Shown here: piece after piece, positions 27,001 to 39,436 of the stretch | Layout: each line of letters starts with the position of its first letter | Numbering within the stretch: the stretch's first letter is position 1 | Assembly (NCBI RefSeq): GCF_902459465.1 | Contig: NC_047068.1 | Coordinates: 20,421,195 to 20,485,194, forward strand | DNA from: Asterias rubens | Lineage: Eukaryota; Echinodermata; Asteroidea; Forcipulatida; Asteriidae | Direction: 5' to 3' | DNA: 64,000 nt | Notes under the pieces: model-generated | The model's database searches: none | The model's input: only the letters and a program-made list of their open reading frames with translations | Told to the model about the DNA's origin: nothing | Made by a program: the position numbers and the translations under genes

Positions 27001-30000
27001 AACATTTACAAAATAATTGGCCAGGGGTTTTCTTACAGACTGTCACTGATTTTTGCTCTCTGTTTTTACAGGTAAAATATAAAACCTCTGAAATAAAACG
27101 AACCTATTTGTATATCAAAATATTTGGAGGGGGTTTCCTGTTATTTTTCAAAATTTACCAAATGTCAACTGTCAATTTGAAGTGTTGCAATTTTCAATCA
27201 AACAGTTAAAAATTCGGCCAGGGGTTTCCTTACGGGTGGCGAACCCTTTGTCACTAATTTTGCTCTTCTGTTTTCAGAGTTCAAAATATAAAACCAAATT
27301 ATAGGGGGCTTGTTTTTCAAAACTTATAAATCACCTTAAATGAAGTGGCGCATTTTTCAATGAATAAACCAGTCAAAAATTCGGCCTCCTCATCAGTAAG
27401 ACATCTCTGTGGCATCAGGTCGTCATCGTTGTCCTCGTCGCCGGTGGTGATTTCATCTCCTTGTTCCAGTGAGCTCTTGTCTTGAGATCTGCAAGTGTAG
27501 ACTGATCCGAAGATGTTGATTATCTCCAGGAGTACTCAATCTCTTCATGCCTGTAAATAAAAATAAATATATAAAAAAACTACTTTTACATAAAAAAATT
27601 AACCTTTGACCCTGACCATCCTGGGGTCGATTTCACAAATGGTTAGAAAGATGAAATAAAACAGTGAAAAGTTCAGCAAAATAGGTTAATTGGTTCTACT
27701 TGCTTAGAAAACAGAAAGAAGCAAAACCCTGTCACAGTAGCGATGAATCCATCCAAGGTAAAGATTTCGATACATCAACAAACTATGTTTCGCTTTTTCC
27801 CCAAACATTTAAAAAATAATTGGCCAGGGGTTTTCTTACAGACTGTCACTGATTTTTGCTCTCTGTTTTCACAGGTAAAATATAAAACCTCTGAAATAAA
27901 ACGAACGTATTTGTATATCAAAATATTTGGAGGGGTTTCCTGTTATTTTTCAAAATTTACCAAATGTCAACTGTCAATTTGAAGTGGTGCAATTTTCAAT
28001 CAAACACAGTTAAAAAATCGGCCAGAGGTTTCCTTGCGGGTGGCGAACCCTTTGTCACTGAATTTTTGCTCTTCTGTTTTCAGAGTTCAAAATATAAAAC
28101 CAAATAGTAGGGGGCTTGTTTTTCAAAACTTATAAATCACCTTATATGAAGTGGCGCATTTTCCAATGAATAAACCAGTCAAAACATCGGCCTCCTCATC
28201 AGTGAGACATCTCTGTGGCATCAGGTCGTCATCGTTATCCTAGTCGCCGGTGGTGATTTCATCTCCTTGTTCCAGTGAGCTCTTCTCTTGAGATCTCTAA
28301 GTGTAGACTGATCCGAAAATGTTGATTATCTTCAGGAGTACTCAATCCCTTGATGCCTGTAAATATAAAAAAATATATAAAAAAAACTACTTTTACATAA
28401 AAAAATGCACCTTTGACCCTAACCATCCTTGGGTCGATTTCACAAATGGTTAGAAAGATGAAATAAAACAGTGAAAAGTTCAGCAAAATAGGTTAATTGG
28501 TTCTACTTGCTTAGAAAACAGAAAGAAGCAAAACCCTGTCACAGTAGCGATGAATCAATCCAAGGTAAAGATTTTGATACATCAACAAACTATGTTTGCT
28601 TTTTCCCCAAACATTTACAAAATAATTGGCCAGGGGTTTTCTTACAGACTGTCACTGATTTTTGCTCTCTGTTTTCACAGGTAAAATATAAAACCTCTGA
28701 AATAAAACGAACGTATTTGTATATCAAAATATTTGGAGGGGTTTCCTGTTATTTTTCAAAATTTACCAAATGTCAACTGTCAATTTGAAGTGGTGCAATT
28801 TTCAATCAAACACAGTTAAAAAATTGGCCAGAGGTTTCCTTGCGGGTGGCGAACCCTTTGTCACTGAATTTTTGCTCTTCTGTTTTCAGAGTTCAAAATA
28901 TAAAACCAAATAGTAGGGGGCTTGTTTTTCAAAACTTATAAATCACCTTATATGAAGTGGCGCATTTTCCAATGAATAAACCAGTCAAAACATCGGCCTC
29001 CTCATCAGTGAGACATCTCTGTGGCATCAGGTCGTCATCGTTATCCTAGTCGCCGGTGGTGATTTCATCTCCTTGTTCCAGTGAGCTTTTGTCTTGAGAT
29101 CTCTAAGTGTAGACTGATCCGAAAATGTTGATTATCTTCAGGAGTACTCAATCCCTTGATGCCTGTAAATATAAAAAAATATATAAAAAAAACTACTTTT
29201 ACATAAAAAAATGCACCTTTGACCCTAACCATCCTTGGGTCGATTTCACAAATGGTTAGAAAGATGAAATAAAACAGTGAAAAGTTCAGCAAAATAGGTT
29301 AATTGGTTCTACTTGCTTAGAAAACAGAAAGAAGCAAAACCCTGTCACAGTAGCGATGAATCCATCCGAGGTAAAGATTTTGATACATCAACAAACTATG
29401 TTTGCTTTTTCCCCAAACATTTAAAAAATAATTGGCCAGGGGTTTTCTTACAGACTGTCACTGATTTTTGCTCTCTGTTTTCACAGGTAAAATATAAAAC
29501 CTCTGAAATAAAACGAACGTATTTGTATATCAAAATATTTGGAGGGGTTTCCTGTTATTTTTCAAAATTTACCAAATGTCAACTGTCAATTTGAAGTGGT
29601 GCAATTTTCAATCAAACACAGTTAAAAAATCGGCCAGAGGTTTCCTTGCGGGTGGCGAACCCTTTGTCACTGAATTTTTGCTCTTCTGTTTTCAGAGTTC
29701 AAAATATAAAACCAAATAGTAGGGGGCTTGTTTTTCAAAACTTATAAATCACCTTATATGAAGTGGCGCATTTTTCAATGAATAAACCAGTCAAAAAATC
29801 GGCCTGCTCATCAGTAAGACATCTCTGTGGCATCAGGTCGTCATCGTTGTCCTCGTCGCCGGTGGTGATTTCATCTCCTTGTTCCAGTGAGCTCTTGTCT
29901 TGAAATCTATAAGTGTAGACTGATCCGAAGATGTTGATTCTCTTCAGGAGTACTCAATCTCTTCATGCCTGTAAATATAAAAAAATATATAAAAAAAATT

Positions 30001-30150
30001 AATTTTACATAAAAAAAATGAACCTTTGACCCTAACCATCCTGGGGTCGATTTCACAAATGGTTAGAAAGATGAAATAAAACAGTGAAAAGTTCAGCAAA
30101 ATAGGTTAATTGGTTCTACTTGCTTGGAAAACAGAAAGAAGCAAAACCCT
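24060..30150. repeat. Tandem array of an approximately 806-bp unit, about 7.5 copies
   Basis: The landmark CTCATCAGTAAGACATCTCT and its variants occur near 24160, 24967, 25774, 26585, 27389, 28194, 29000 and 29805, a spacing of 804-811. Other landmarks repeat in each unit (GGGGTCGATTTCACAAATGG; AAAACAGAAAGAAGC; CCCTTTGTCACTGAATTTTT). The first copy is the most diverged; copies 6 and 7 are nearly identical to each other. The array ends abruptly after GCAAAACCCTG at about 30150. The short plus-strand frames repeated in each unit are AT-rich and have no recognisable domain. Confidence 0.95.
29755..29965 (-). other. Exon-like block in each 806-bp unit (representative copy)
   Basis: On the minus strand every unit has tttacag followed by an open segment reading NIFGSVYTYRFQDKSSLEQG, then an acidic stretch ending with LMPQRCLTDEE. 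Copies 2-5 and 8 stay open through this segment; copies 6 and 7 each have two stops; copy 1 is shifted by one base before LEQGDE. This fits an exon captured and amplified by the array, then decaying. No family was recognised. Confidence 0.3.
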
Positions 30151-30860
30151 GGTATGCGAGTACTACATGCTTACAATGTGCTTACACATACGATCATCTT
30201 GCGAGTGCCACGTTGTCATAAGGAGGCCGTACTTACACGTGCTGATTACGTACGGTGTACTCACTCGCATTTTGTAAATGCGTGCAGGTGCGGTTAGCAT
30301 GCGCTAATTTATGGTAAAAAGTGGCCTTATTTGTCCTGGGGAAAAAATACGCTTCCAGCACCTGGAGTCTTGGCACAAGGTGTCGCAAAGTTCTGCAGTT
30401 TGTGTAAATTGCTCCCCGACTATTATCAATCTGCCTAGTGTTTCGTTGACGCAAGTTGAAGGCAATTTGGCTGCAAATAGTAGGCCGCCAGTGATCAGTG
30501 CAAGAAAGTGTTTACACGGGAATGGAAATGCAATTTAATTTTTCGTTTTACAAAATATTAACACCAAAGGAGACAATTCAACAATTTTAAATAATGCGGG
30601 CTTGGAGTTCCAACTACAAGTAACATATGAGTAAAAGTTCAGACTCCCGATTAAGGTAGAAATATTTGTAACAGATTTTTGAATTTTGTTTGCAATGATA
30701 CGGGACCTTCATACCCTGCACTCCGTCGTGTTGCCTGCAATGGAGGAGTCCAACCTGGGCTACTCATTGGCTAGATTAGTTTGCCCAAATTAAGTCTAGT
30801 GCGAACTCGCTTAACAATTGTCGGAAAGAGACGAGGGATAACTTTATGTGTATGGGGATA
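30151..30860. other. Unassigned interval after the tandem array, with hairpin repeat copy 2
   Basis: Includes the second copy of the short hairpin repeat at 30697-30768 (inverse of 17735-17802) and a plus-strand open frame at 30311-30538 with mixed composition but no recognised motif. Confidence 0.4.
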
Positions 30861-30864
30861 ATGG

Positions 30865-31095
30865 CGCCACCACCTTTTCACTCATTTTAATTAGATACTG
30901 TATTATTTCAGGATAACATTCCATATGGCGCCACCACTTTTTCAATAATTTTTACAAAAAAGGATATCTCATTGAGGTAAATTAGATACTATATTATTTC
31001 ATATCGAATGAAAAAGTGGTGGCGCCATACGGAAACTTTTTCTTATTTCATATCGAATGAAAAATTGGTGACGCCATACGGAAATTTTTCCTAGA
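30865..31095. mobile_element. Overlapping copies of a palindromic GGCGCCACCAC MITE
   Basis: ATGGCGCCACCACTTTTTCA and its complement occur repeatedly, separated by TAAATTAGATACTATATTAT. One pair forms an element about 95% like that at 46676-46804; extra half copies suggest insertion into itself. Confidence 0.75.
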
Positions 31096-31391
31096 CGAAC
31101 TTCAGGCATTATCAACACGTGCGCTTCGAAGATTGCCGCCACACTGCACAGTTTAGCATACCGCACATTGCACACACAATGACTTAAGCCCACGCCACAC
31201 CGACAATTTAAGATATGTGTTTGCACCATTTTTGCCGTTTTGAAACCTCATATAAACCTCAAAAACACTCCCACAAGATTCTATAACTAATATTCAACTA
31301 ACCTTATTCATTTTGCAGTAGTTTTGTCAACCGAATTGGCTATAAAAAACAGAATAACTGGAGAGAAAAATTGGAGTCTTTTGCGGTCAGC

Positions 31392-31394
31392 CAT
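31392..31394 (-). other. Possible first-exon start (minus strand), weak
   Basis: An ATG on the minus strand opens a 28-codon frame (MADRKRLQFFSPVILFFIAN) that ends just before AATAAG|gttagt, a plausible donor. CpG content is raised and MITE family 3 lies about 100 bp upstream. It could be a 5' exon whose partners lie at lower coordinates, none of which was identified. Confidence 0.2.
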
Positions 31395-31500
31395 TTTGTC
31401 TTCAAGGAAAGGTCAACGCCACGCCGAAAATGTGCTCATCAAAGTAGCCCTGACGTCACACTACGAGGATCATGAATGATAAACACAGGGGACCAGTCTA

Positions 31501-31631
31501 AGGCCGTGTCCGAAACGGCGACTTCGGCTACAGCTACGGCTAGATCGCGCGCGTCTGCCTATTCTTCAACACTGGTAGACGCGCTGATCTAGACGTAGCT
31601 GTAGCCGAAGTCGTCGTTTCGGACACGGCCT
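31501..31631. mobile_element. Palindromic MITE, family 3, empty-form copy
   Basis: 131 bp, ends AGGCCGTGTCCGAAACGGCG and the near-exact complement, flanked by TA on both sides. Almost the whole element is an imperfect hairpin. The copy at 47527-52427 is the same element split by a large insertion. Confidence 0.88.
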
Positions 31632-31639
31632 TATTATAT

Positions 31640-32480
31640 CGAAGGAGCGAGCCAACGTGACTAATTTGCATATCTCCATTGAGAAGGGCAAAGCACATTT
31701 TTTAAAGGGAAATACTTTTTTTGCGATAGAGGAGGGGACGATCCCACATAAGATACAAATATGGATAAACGGTTAAATTATAGCATTGTGATAAAACATG
31801 TCGTTGCTTTGAAGACTTTTGGAAACATGTGTGGAATGTACGATGAAGAATTAGCTGTAAGGAATGTAAAAGATTTTAGCATGTAAAACATATTTACCAC
31901 TTACTGTGTAAGTTAAATGTAAAATTGTGGACCTTGTGTTTTGTGTCCTACAAAAAGTACCAAAACCATTTAAGTCATCAACGTAAAGGTTTTTTTAAAT
32001 TAATATTACTTGTTTTCACTTTTCTTTCATGTGCCCCTGAGTGTGCTTGATGTATTGAACCATCCAAGATTGTGTGATGTTTGCTTCTAGTCCGTGTCTT
32101 CATGCACCAGGAGTGAAATTTCATCGTACAATTAGTTTGTAAGTCAATCCAACTCTTTGGTCATAAATTATACATACAAGTCCTTTAGGTAGTGATTTTA
32201 TTGCATCACAGGTCAGCTAATACCAAGTTCAGGGTCAGCTATAATGCGTCCTGATTTTGGTTTATGATAAAAAAGGTTTCAAATCAAATTTAATTTCAAA
32301 ACTTTCATAGTTCTACTCTAAGGTCATGGAATGATATCTGCCTGAAGTAAAGCAAAATGAATGCCGGCTATCGATTATTTTCTCATCGCTTAATTGTCAT
32401 CATGTAACCACACTTGAGTTTCAATATAATTTGAAAACTTCAACTGTTAAATTTAGTGGGTTTTTTTTCAAATCCTGAGG
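31640..32480. other. Non-coding AT-rich interval
   Basis: No exon, repeat end or RNA gene recognised. Confidence 0.4.
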
Positions 32481-32494
32481 TTTGATTAGAACAG

Positions 32495-33590
32495 AAATAC
32501 TTCTCTCCCACCGTCTAATAACTTCTCTCCTTACGTCTAATTCACTTCTCTCCATCTGTCTGACAACTTCTCTCCATACATCTAATTCGCTTCTCTTAAC
32601 AAGTCTAACAACTTCTCTCCATAAGTCTAAGTACCCTTTTCTTAACAAGTCTAACAACTTCTCTCCATAAGTCTAAGTACCATTTTTCTCCATATGTGTT
32701 ATTCAATTTTCTTTATACGTTTAATTACCACTTTCCTTGTGTCAAGTAGTACACTTGAGTAAGACATACTATCCGATCTTGATTCGAAGTTGATTTTTTG
32801 TAACCATAAATCGTTATCTTTTGTCTTTACAGGACCATGGGTACAATCTTTATGCGCCGTCATGGAGCTTACATTAAAGAACTGAGAAGACCACGGATCA
32901 ATGGAGTTATCTTGTACAGATTCTTGTAATGAAAAGACTGCTTTCACTTTATTGTGGACAAATGCTTAACGTCAAACTTCAACTTCCCTTCTCATATTAA
33001 TTCACTTCTCTTCATACGTCTAACAACTTCTCTCCTTACATCTGATATCTTCTCTCCATACATCTAATTCACTTCCGTTCATACGTCTAACAAATTCTCT
33101 CCTTACGTCTGACAACTTCTCTCCATACGTCTAACAACTTCCCTTCTTACATCTAATTTACTTCTCTTCATTCGTCTAACGACTTCTCTCCATACATCTT
33201 ACAACTTCTCTTCTTACGTCTGACAACTTCTCTCCATACGTCTTACAACTTCTCTTCATACGTCTAATTTACTTCTCTTCATACGTCTGACAACTTCTCT
33301 CCATACGTCTATTCAACTTCTCTCCATACGTCTAACAACTTCTCTTTATACGTCTAACAACTTCTCTTCATATGTCTAATTTACTTCTCTTCATACGTCT
33401 GACACTTTCTCTCCATACGTCTAATTTACTTCTCTCCATACGTCTAACAACTTCTCTCCATACGTCTAACAACTTCTCTTCATACGTCTAACAACTTCTC
33501 TCCATATGTCTAACAACTTCTCTCCATACGTCTGACAACTTCTCTACATACGTCTAACAACTTCTCTTCTTACATCTATTTTTACTTTAA
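32495..33590 (-). repeat. 21-22 bp minisatellite, first orientation
   Basis: Degenerate units of CAACTTCTCTCCATACGTCT, interrupted at 32735-32990 by a duplicated copy of the terminal-exon region of the candidate transcript at 35.7-40.9 kb. Together with the opposite-orientation block at 33770-35600 this makes a large inverted minisatellite. Confidence 0.92.
32735..32990 (+). repeat. Duplicated terminal-exon-like segment, plus-strand copy
   Basis: TTATCTTTTGTCTTTACAGG followed by ACCATGGGTACAATCTT and CAGTCTTTTCATTAC-type sequence (as complement) matches the minus-strand copies at 34300-34435 and 35610-35880. An insertion of about 18 bases changes the reading frame relative to the 35.7-kb copy. 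Confidence 0.7.
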
Positions 33591-33769
33591 TGTTACAGTT
33601 AATTTTCAATTTAATGTTTAACTTATCTAAACAGTTGTAATAAAGTACATTTTATTGTATTTGCTTAATGAGAGTAAGGAATAAAGAAATATAACAGAAA
33701 CAACTTGTATTAAAGAGTCCTTTATTTTAGTCTATATTTTAAATAGAATAAACCATATAGAGACTGTAC

Positions 33770-35600
33770 TTGTTAAGAGAAGCGAATTAGATGTATGGAG
33801 AGAAGTTGTCAGACAGATGGAGAGAAGTGAATTAGATGTATGAAGAGAAGTGAGTTAGACGTAAGGAGAGAAGTTATTAGACGGTGGGAGAGAAGTAGTT
33901 AGACGTACGAAGAGACGTGAATTAGACGTAAGAAAAGAAGTTGTTAGACGTAAGGAGAGAAGTTGTTAGAGGTTTAAAGAGAATTAAATTAGACGAAGGA
34001 GAGAAGTTGTCAGACGTAAGGAGAGAAGTCGATAGATGTACGGAGAGAGTTGTCAGATGTATGAAGAAAGGTGAATAAGATATAAGAAGAGAAGTTGTCA
34101 GACGTAAGGAGAGAAGTTATTAGAAGTATAAAGAGAAGTGAATTAGAAGTAAGGAGAGAAGTTGTCAGATGTATGGAGAGAAGTTGTCAGACGTAAGGAG
34201 AGAAGTTGTCAGACGTATGGAGAGAAGTGAATGTTAGATGTATGGAGGGAAGTGATTTAGACATATAGAGAGAAGTGGTTGTTAGACATAAATTTAAAGG
34301 GAAGTTGAAGATTACCATGAGGAGGGAAAATGTAGTTTGACGCTAAGAATTTGATAAGATAAAGTGAAAGCAGTCTTTTCATTACAAGAATCGCTACAAG
34401 ATGACTCCATTAATCCGAATTAGCGAATTAGACGAATGGAGAGAAGTTGTCAGACGTATGAAGAGAAGCGAATTAGACGTTGTTAGATAAGTTGCTAGAC
34501 GCATGAAGAGAAGTTGTTGACGCATGAAGATAAGTTGTTAGCATATGGAAAGAAGTTGTTAGAAGCATGGAGAATGTTGTTAGAAGATCTAGAGAAGTTG
34601 TTAGACATATGAAGAGAAGTTGTCAGACATATGGAAAGAAGTTGTTAGGGCATGAAGAATGTTGTACACGTATGGAGAGGAGTTGTTAGACTCATTGAGA
34701 GAAGTTGTTAGACGTATGGGGAGAAGTGGTTGTTAAGATGAATAGAGAGAAGTTGTTAGATGTATCGAGGGAAGTGGTTGTTAGACGTATATAGACGTAT
34801 GGAAAGAAATTGTCAGACAGATGAAGAGAAGTGAATTAGTCGCAAGGAGAGTAGTTGTTAGACGTATGGAGAGAAGTGGTTTGGAGGGAAGTGATTTAGA
34901 CATACAGAGAAAAGTGGTAGTTAGACGCATGGAGAGCAGTTGTTAGACGTAAGGAGAGAAGTGGTTGTTTCACTTTATAGAGAGAAAGGAATTAGAAGGA
35001 TGGAGAGAAGTTGTCAGACAGATGAACAGAAGAGAATTAGACGTAAGGAGAGTAATTGTTAGGGTTAGGAATGTAAGGAGAGAAGTGCTTATAGATGTAT
35101 AGAGAGAAGCGAATTAGACCAATGGAGAGAAGTTGTCAGACAGATGGAGAGAAGTTGTTAGACGTATAGAGAGAATTTGTTAGACGTGTGGAGGGAAGTG
35201 AAATAGACGTATGGAGAAGTGGAAGTTAGATGTATGGAGAGACGTCATTTAGATGTACAGAGAAAAGTGCTTGTTTGACTTTTGGAGAAAAGTTGTCGGA
35301 CAGATGAGAGGTGAATGAGATGTAAGGAGAGAAGTTTTCAGATGTATGGAGAGATCTGTTAGACGTAAAGAGAGAAGTGGTATAGACGTATGGAGGGAAG
35401 TGAAATAGACGTATGGAGAGCAGATGTTAGGCGTAAGGAAAGAAGTGTTAGGTTAGACGTATGAGGGAAGATGTTGTTAGACATATAGAGAGAAGTTGTT
35501 AGACATATGGAGAGAAGTGAATGTTAGACTGATGGAAGGAAGTGGTATTTAGATTAAAGAGAGAAGTGATTTAGACATATGGAGTGAAGTGGTTGTCAGA
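33770..35600 (+). repeat. 21-22 bp minisatellite, opposite orientation
   Basis: Units of AGACGTATGGAGAGAAGTTG with many substitutions and indels, occupying about 1.8 kb. A minus-strand copy of the terminal-exon-like segment lies at 34300-34435. The minisatellite is purine-rich on this strand. Confidence 0.92.
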
Positions 35601-36059
35601 CATAAATTTAAAGGCAAGTTGGAGATTACCATGAGGAGGGAAGTGGTAGTTTGACTGTTGGATTTTACCACAATAAAGTGAAAGCAGTCTTTTCAGAAGA
35701 ATCTGTACAAGATGACTCTCTTGATCCTTGGTCTTCTCTGTTCTTTAACGTCAAGAAGATTGTACCAATGGTCCTGTAAAGACAAAAGATAAAGATATAT
35801 GAACGGTTACAAAAAAGCCGACCTTGAATTCAAGATTTTATAGTATGTGAACTCGAGTGTATTACATGAAATGTTGATGTAGAACTCGAGCTTTTTAAAA
35901 AACTTGTTTGATAAGTTCCAGTACAGTGTCTTTTGTACACTTTAGGTTTCAAAAACAACTCCAAGTTTTGATAACAATTGTGTCTTCCACCTACAAGCTT
36001 TGTGAGATGACTGTCATCTTAGTGTAAAAGTGAACAAAAATGTAGTGAGCTTTTTGTTA

Positions 36060-36715
36060 GGCTGCTAACAAGCCCAGCCTCTGCCTGCCAACGAGCCCAG
36101 CCTCTGCCTGCCAACGAGCCCAGCCTCTGCCTGGCAACGAGCCCAGCCTCTGCCTGCCAACGAGCCAAGCCTCTGCCTAACCACGGACCCAGCCTCTGTC
36201 TGCCCTCAAGCCAAGCCTCTGCCTGCCCTCGAGCCAAGCCTCTGCTTGCTCAAGAGCCCAGCCTCAGCTTGCTCGAGAGCCCAGCCTCTGCCTGCCCTGA
36301 GAGCCCAGCCTCTGCCTGCCCCGAAAGCCCAGCCTCTGCCTGCCCCGAAAGCCCAGCCTCTGCCTGCCCAAGAGCCCAGCCTCTGCCTGATCGAAAGCTC
36401 AGCCTCTGCCTGCCCCAAGAGACCAGCCTCTGCCTGCCGGAGAGCCCAGCCTCTGCTTGCCTGAGTGCCCAGCCTCTGCTTACTCACGAGCCCAGCCTCT
36501 GCCTGCCAACGAGCCCAGCCTCTGCCTGCCCAAAAGCCCAGCCTCTGCCTACCAACGAGCCAAGCCTCTGCCTGCCAACGAGCCCAGCCTCTGCTTGCCC
36601 GAGAGCCCAGCCTCTGCCTGCCCGAAAGCCCAGCCTCTGCCTGCCCGAGAGCCCAGCCTCTGCCTGCCCGAGAGCCCAGCCTCTGCCTGCCCGAGAGCCT
36701 AGCCTTTGCCCAAAA
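36060..36715. repeat. 23/24-bp minisatellite, about 28 copies
   Basis: Unit GAGCCCAGCCTCTGCCTGCC plus 3-4 variable bases. Units of 24 keep a frame open as SPASACPE, while 23-bp units shift it, so several open frames arise on both strands. Low-complexity translation and mixed unit length argue against a protein. Confidence 0.93.
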
Positions 36716-37011
36716 AGAAACTGAATGCTTTTAAAACCTATTTTTTCGTGAAATTTTGGAACAAATTGACTTTTGGGAACAAAAACTGTTTTGTTGCTTT
36801 CTCCAATAGTTTGTTTTATTTATAAAAACGTACCTTGCGCCAATTGTTCTTGCATAACAGTCCAACTTTGTTGCCCTTACTGCAAAGATGGCTCTTCAGG
36901 CTGAAAACCTGGCTAACATCGAACAAATAGGTAGCTATACTTGGCGTCTGAGTCATCTGTGATGATGGCTCGCCATGTAGTAGAGGCAGACAACTGATTT
37001 GATGTGTAATC

Positions 37012-37774
37012 CTGAAACATAAACATAACTTTTCAGATTAGTGGCTGTTTTTTTGTTGATAGTGGACCGTTTTCATATGCACTTTTCTGTAGAGTTTCAA
37101 AGCTTAAATCTATTTGAACTGCTTTGATGCTGCAAGAAAACTACTTTTAGAATCTTCTCTTCATGTCTTGCTTTGGAAGGCATGATGGAGATTCAATGAA
37201 GTAAACATTTTCTGTAAAATCACATCTCTTTTGAGTAGTGGTGGTTTTAAAAAGAATGCGGGGTGTGTAACAACTCAACATTCGAAACAAGACTCTCTGA
37301 TCTTCTTTAGCTAACACCAACAATAATGAACCAACTGAATCAAGCTATTATCAGTAACCTTGTGGTGAAAATGTGTAGTGTGCTACACTTGACATTTTAA
37401 AGAGATGCCTGAAAATCTAAGATTCATTTCAAATTATATTTCTATTGTTCTGATAGTTTGGTCCTAGGATGGTATTTATAAAAAGAGGTTGTCTTTTGAA
37501 CCTCTCACAGCAATTGCATTTGCAGTTTGTACTAGAAACCAGTGATTGTTTTGCGTACCTCTTTCAGCAATTGCATATCCTTCCGATAGTGTTATATAGT
37601 CAACACTCAGTGTAGAAACGACACTGGAGCCTTACATGTAGAGTAAACACTGCCTCAATCATCTAGTTACAGTTGTGTTCTCTGTAAAATAAAACAATTG
37701 GTTTCTTGCATTAGTTTTGGTCTAATAAACAAACTGTCTGCAAATGGTTCTGAATGAACATCAGTAATTCCCTA
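37012..37774. other. Intronic or intergenic AT-rich interval
   Basis: Nothing beyond the splice acceptor of the block ending at 37011; no repeat ends seen. Confidence 0.4.
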
Positions 37775-38118
37775 AAGGCACTGGATATGTTTGGTAATTG
37801 TAAAAGACTAGTTTTCTCTCTCGGTGTACCCTAACATATGCATAAAATTAAAACAAAACTGAAAATTTGCAAGAATATAATGAAAGAAAAAACACTCTTG
37901 TGTGCTTTCAGATGCACAATAAAAGACTTCAGTTGAAGTCAGTTATTATTTGAGTGAGAAGATACATCTTTACTCAAAAACTATGGTACTTTAGAGTAAT
38001 TTATTTCTCACAATGTTTTTTTACCAACAACCGCTCTCTTTGCTCGATACCAAGTCAGTTTTTATGGTAACAACTAGTTTCAGAAATTACCAATATTAGT
38101 GTCTTTGTGCCTTTAGAT
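37775..38118 (-). mobile_element. TTAA-MITE family 1, diverged copy
   Basis: AAAGGCACTGGATATGTTTG to AGTGTCTTTGTGCCTTTAG. The centre is shortened and the palindrome is degraded. Confidence 0.75.
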
Positions 38119-39032
38119 GTGCCTTTCAGCTTGCATGCTTTCCAAACCCCCATAATCATTTCTGAGTGTTAAACGGTGCGTTCATTCACTCATTGTTAGA
38201 AATTTGTCCTTGAACAGCCGAGTAACAGATAATTGAATTTCTTTTTGACTGAAGTCTCGCATGTCTTTCCTACAAAGGCAAGCATGTCCAAAAATAGTGT
38301 AAAATTTCTTAGGGTTGTAAGTTTCTATCTTATTGAATGTAATGCTGTCTCTGCTTTATTAAACTATCACTTGGTTATCGCCCTTCAAACTAATGTCAAT
38401 AAAAAGCTTCAATTAGAAGCATGCAGCAGCAGCCAGCCTAAAGCATTTTAGAAACATTTCAATTTGAGGTAAAGTGGTTTTTTGAAAAGACATAAGTTCT
38501 TATGCCCCTAAATTTAAATCTGGGCAGCTTTACTGCAGTAATGTTTCTCAGATTGTCCTAATAGGTACAATTCTTCTTACGTGAACATATTCGGTTCGGA
38601 AGATTGACGTTTTATTATTATTAGTTTTATTTCAATGGCAGTGTGTTCTATTGATGAAGGTCACCGTGATTCAAATCTTTTTATTTCAGTAGACAGTTGT
38701 TAAAAGCTTACAGGTAGTAGAGTTGAAAATTAAAAATTGCTACGTACTGGATATTTGTTAAATAAAAAAAAAAGAGAACTGCTGAAAACTTACCTGGATT
38801 GATAGAATCTATTGAAGCTTGGGATCTGCCTCAGCTGGATTGGATCAAGGTTTCATGATGGCTGATGATTCTTTCCAGCAGTAGCTGTAAAGACACAGGA
38901 TAATGCGTAACAAAGAATCAAGTCGAGTCCAAAGACACATTGGGATTGTTTGCTTTAATTAAAAGGCTCAGGAAAACATTATATGTTGATGTATCATTAG
39001 GTTGGCAATTTTTGCAGGACTGGAGAACGTTA

Positions 39033-39436
39033 ACTTAAAGACACTGGACACTACTGGTAATTGTCAAAGACTAGTCTTCACACTTGGTGTATCTCAACAT
39101 AATGCACAAAATAACAAACCTGTGAAAATTTGAGCTCAAACGGTTGTCGAAGTTGCAAAGTATTAATGAAAGAAAAAACACCCTTGTCGCACCATGGTCT
39201 CACTAAAAGTTGTGTGCTTTCAGATGCTTGATTTTGAGACCTCAAATTCTAAATCTGAGGTCTCGAAATCAAGTTCGTGGAAAATAACTTATCTCTTGAA
39301 AACTAAATCACTTCAGAGGGAGCTGTTTCTCACAATGTTTTATACTATCAACCTCTCCCCAATACTCGTAATCAAGAAAGGTTTTATGATTATAATTATT
39401 TTGAGTAACTACCAATAGTGTTTACTGCTTTTAAGT
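39033..39436 (-). mobile_element. TTAA-MITE family 1, full copy
   Basis: CTTAAAGACACTGGACACTA to AGTGTTTACTGCTTTTAAG with the intact central palindrome around GAGGTCTCGAAATC. Confidence 0.88.

Noticed and set aside
36206-36734. Pro/Ala/Ser/Cys-rich frames up to 151 codons
   Set aside because: 23/24-bp minisatellite; unit lengths not kept in multiples of three.
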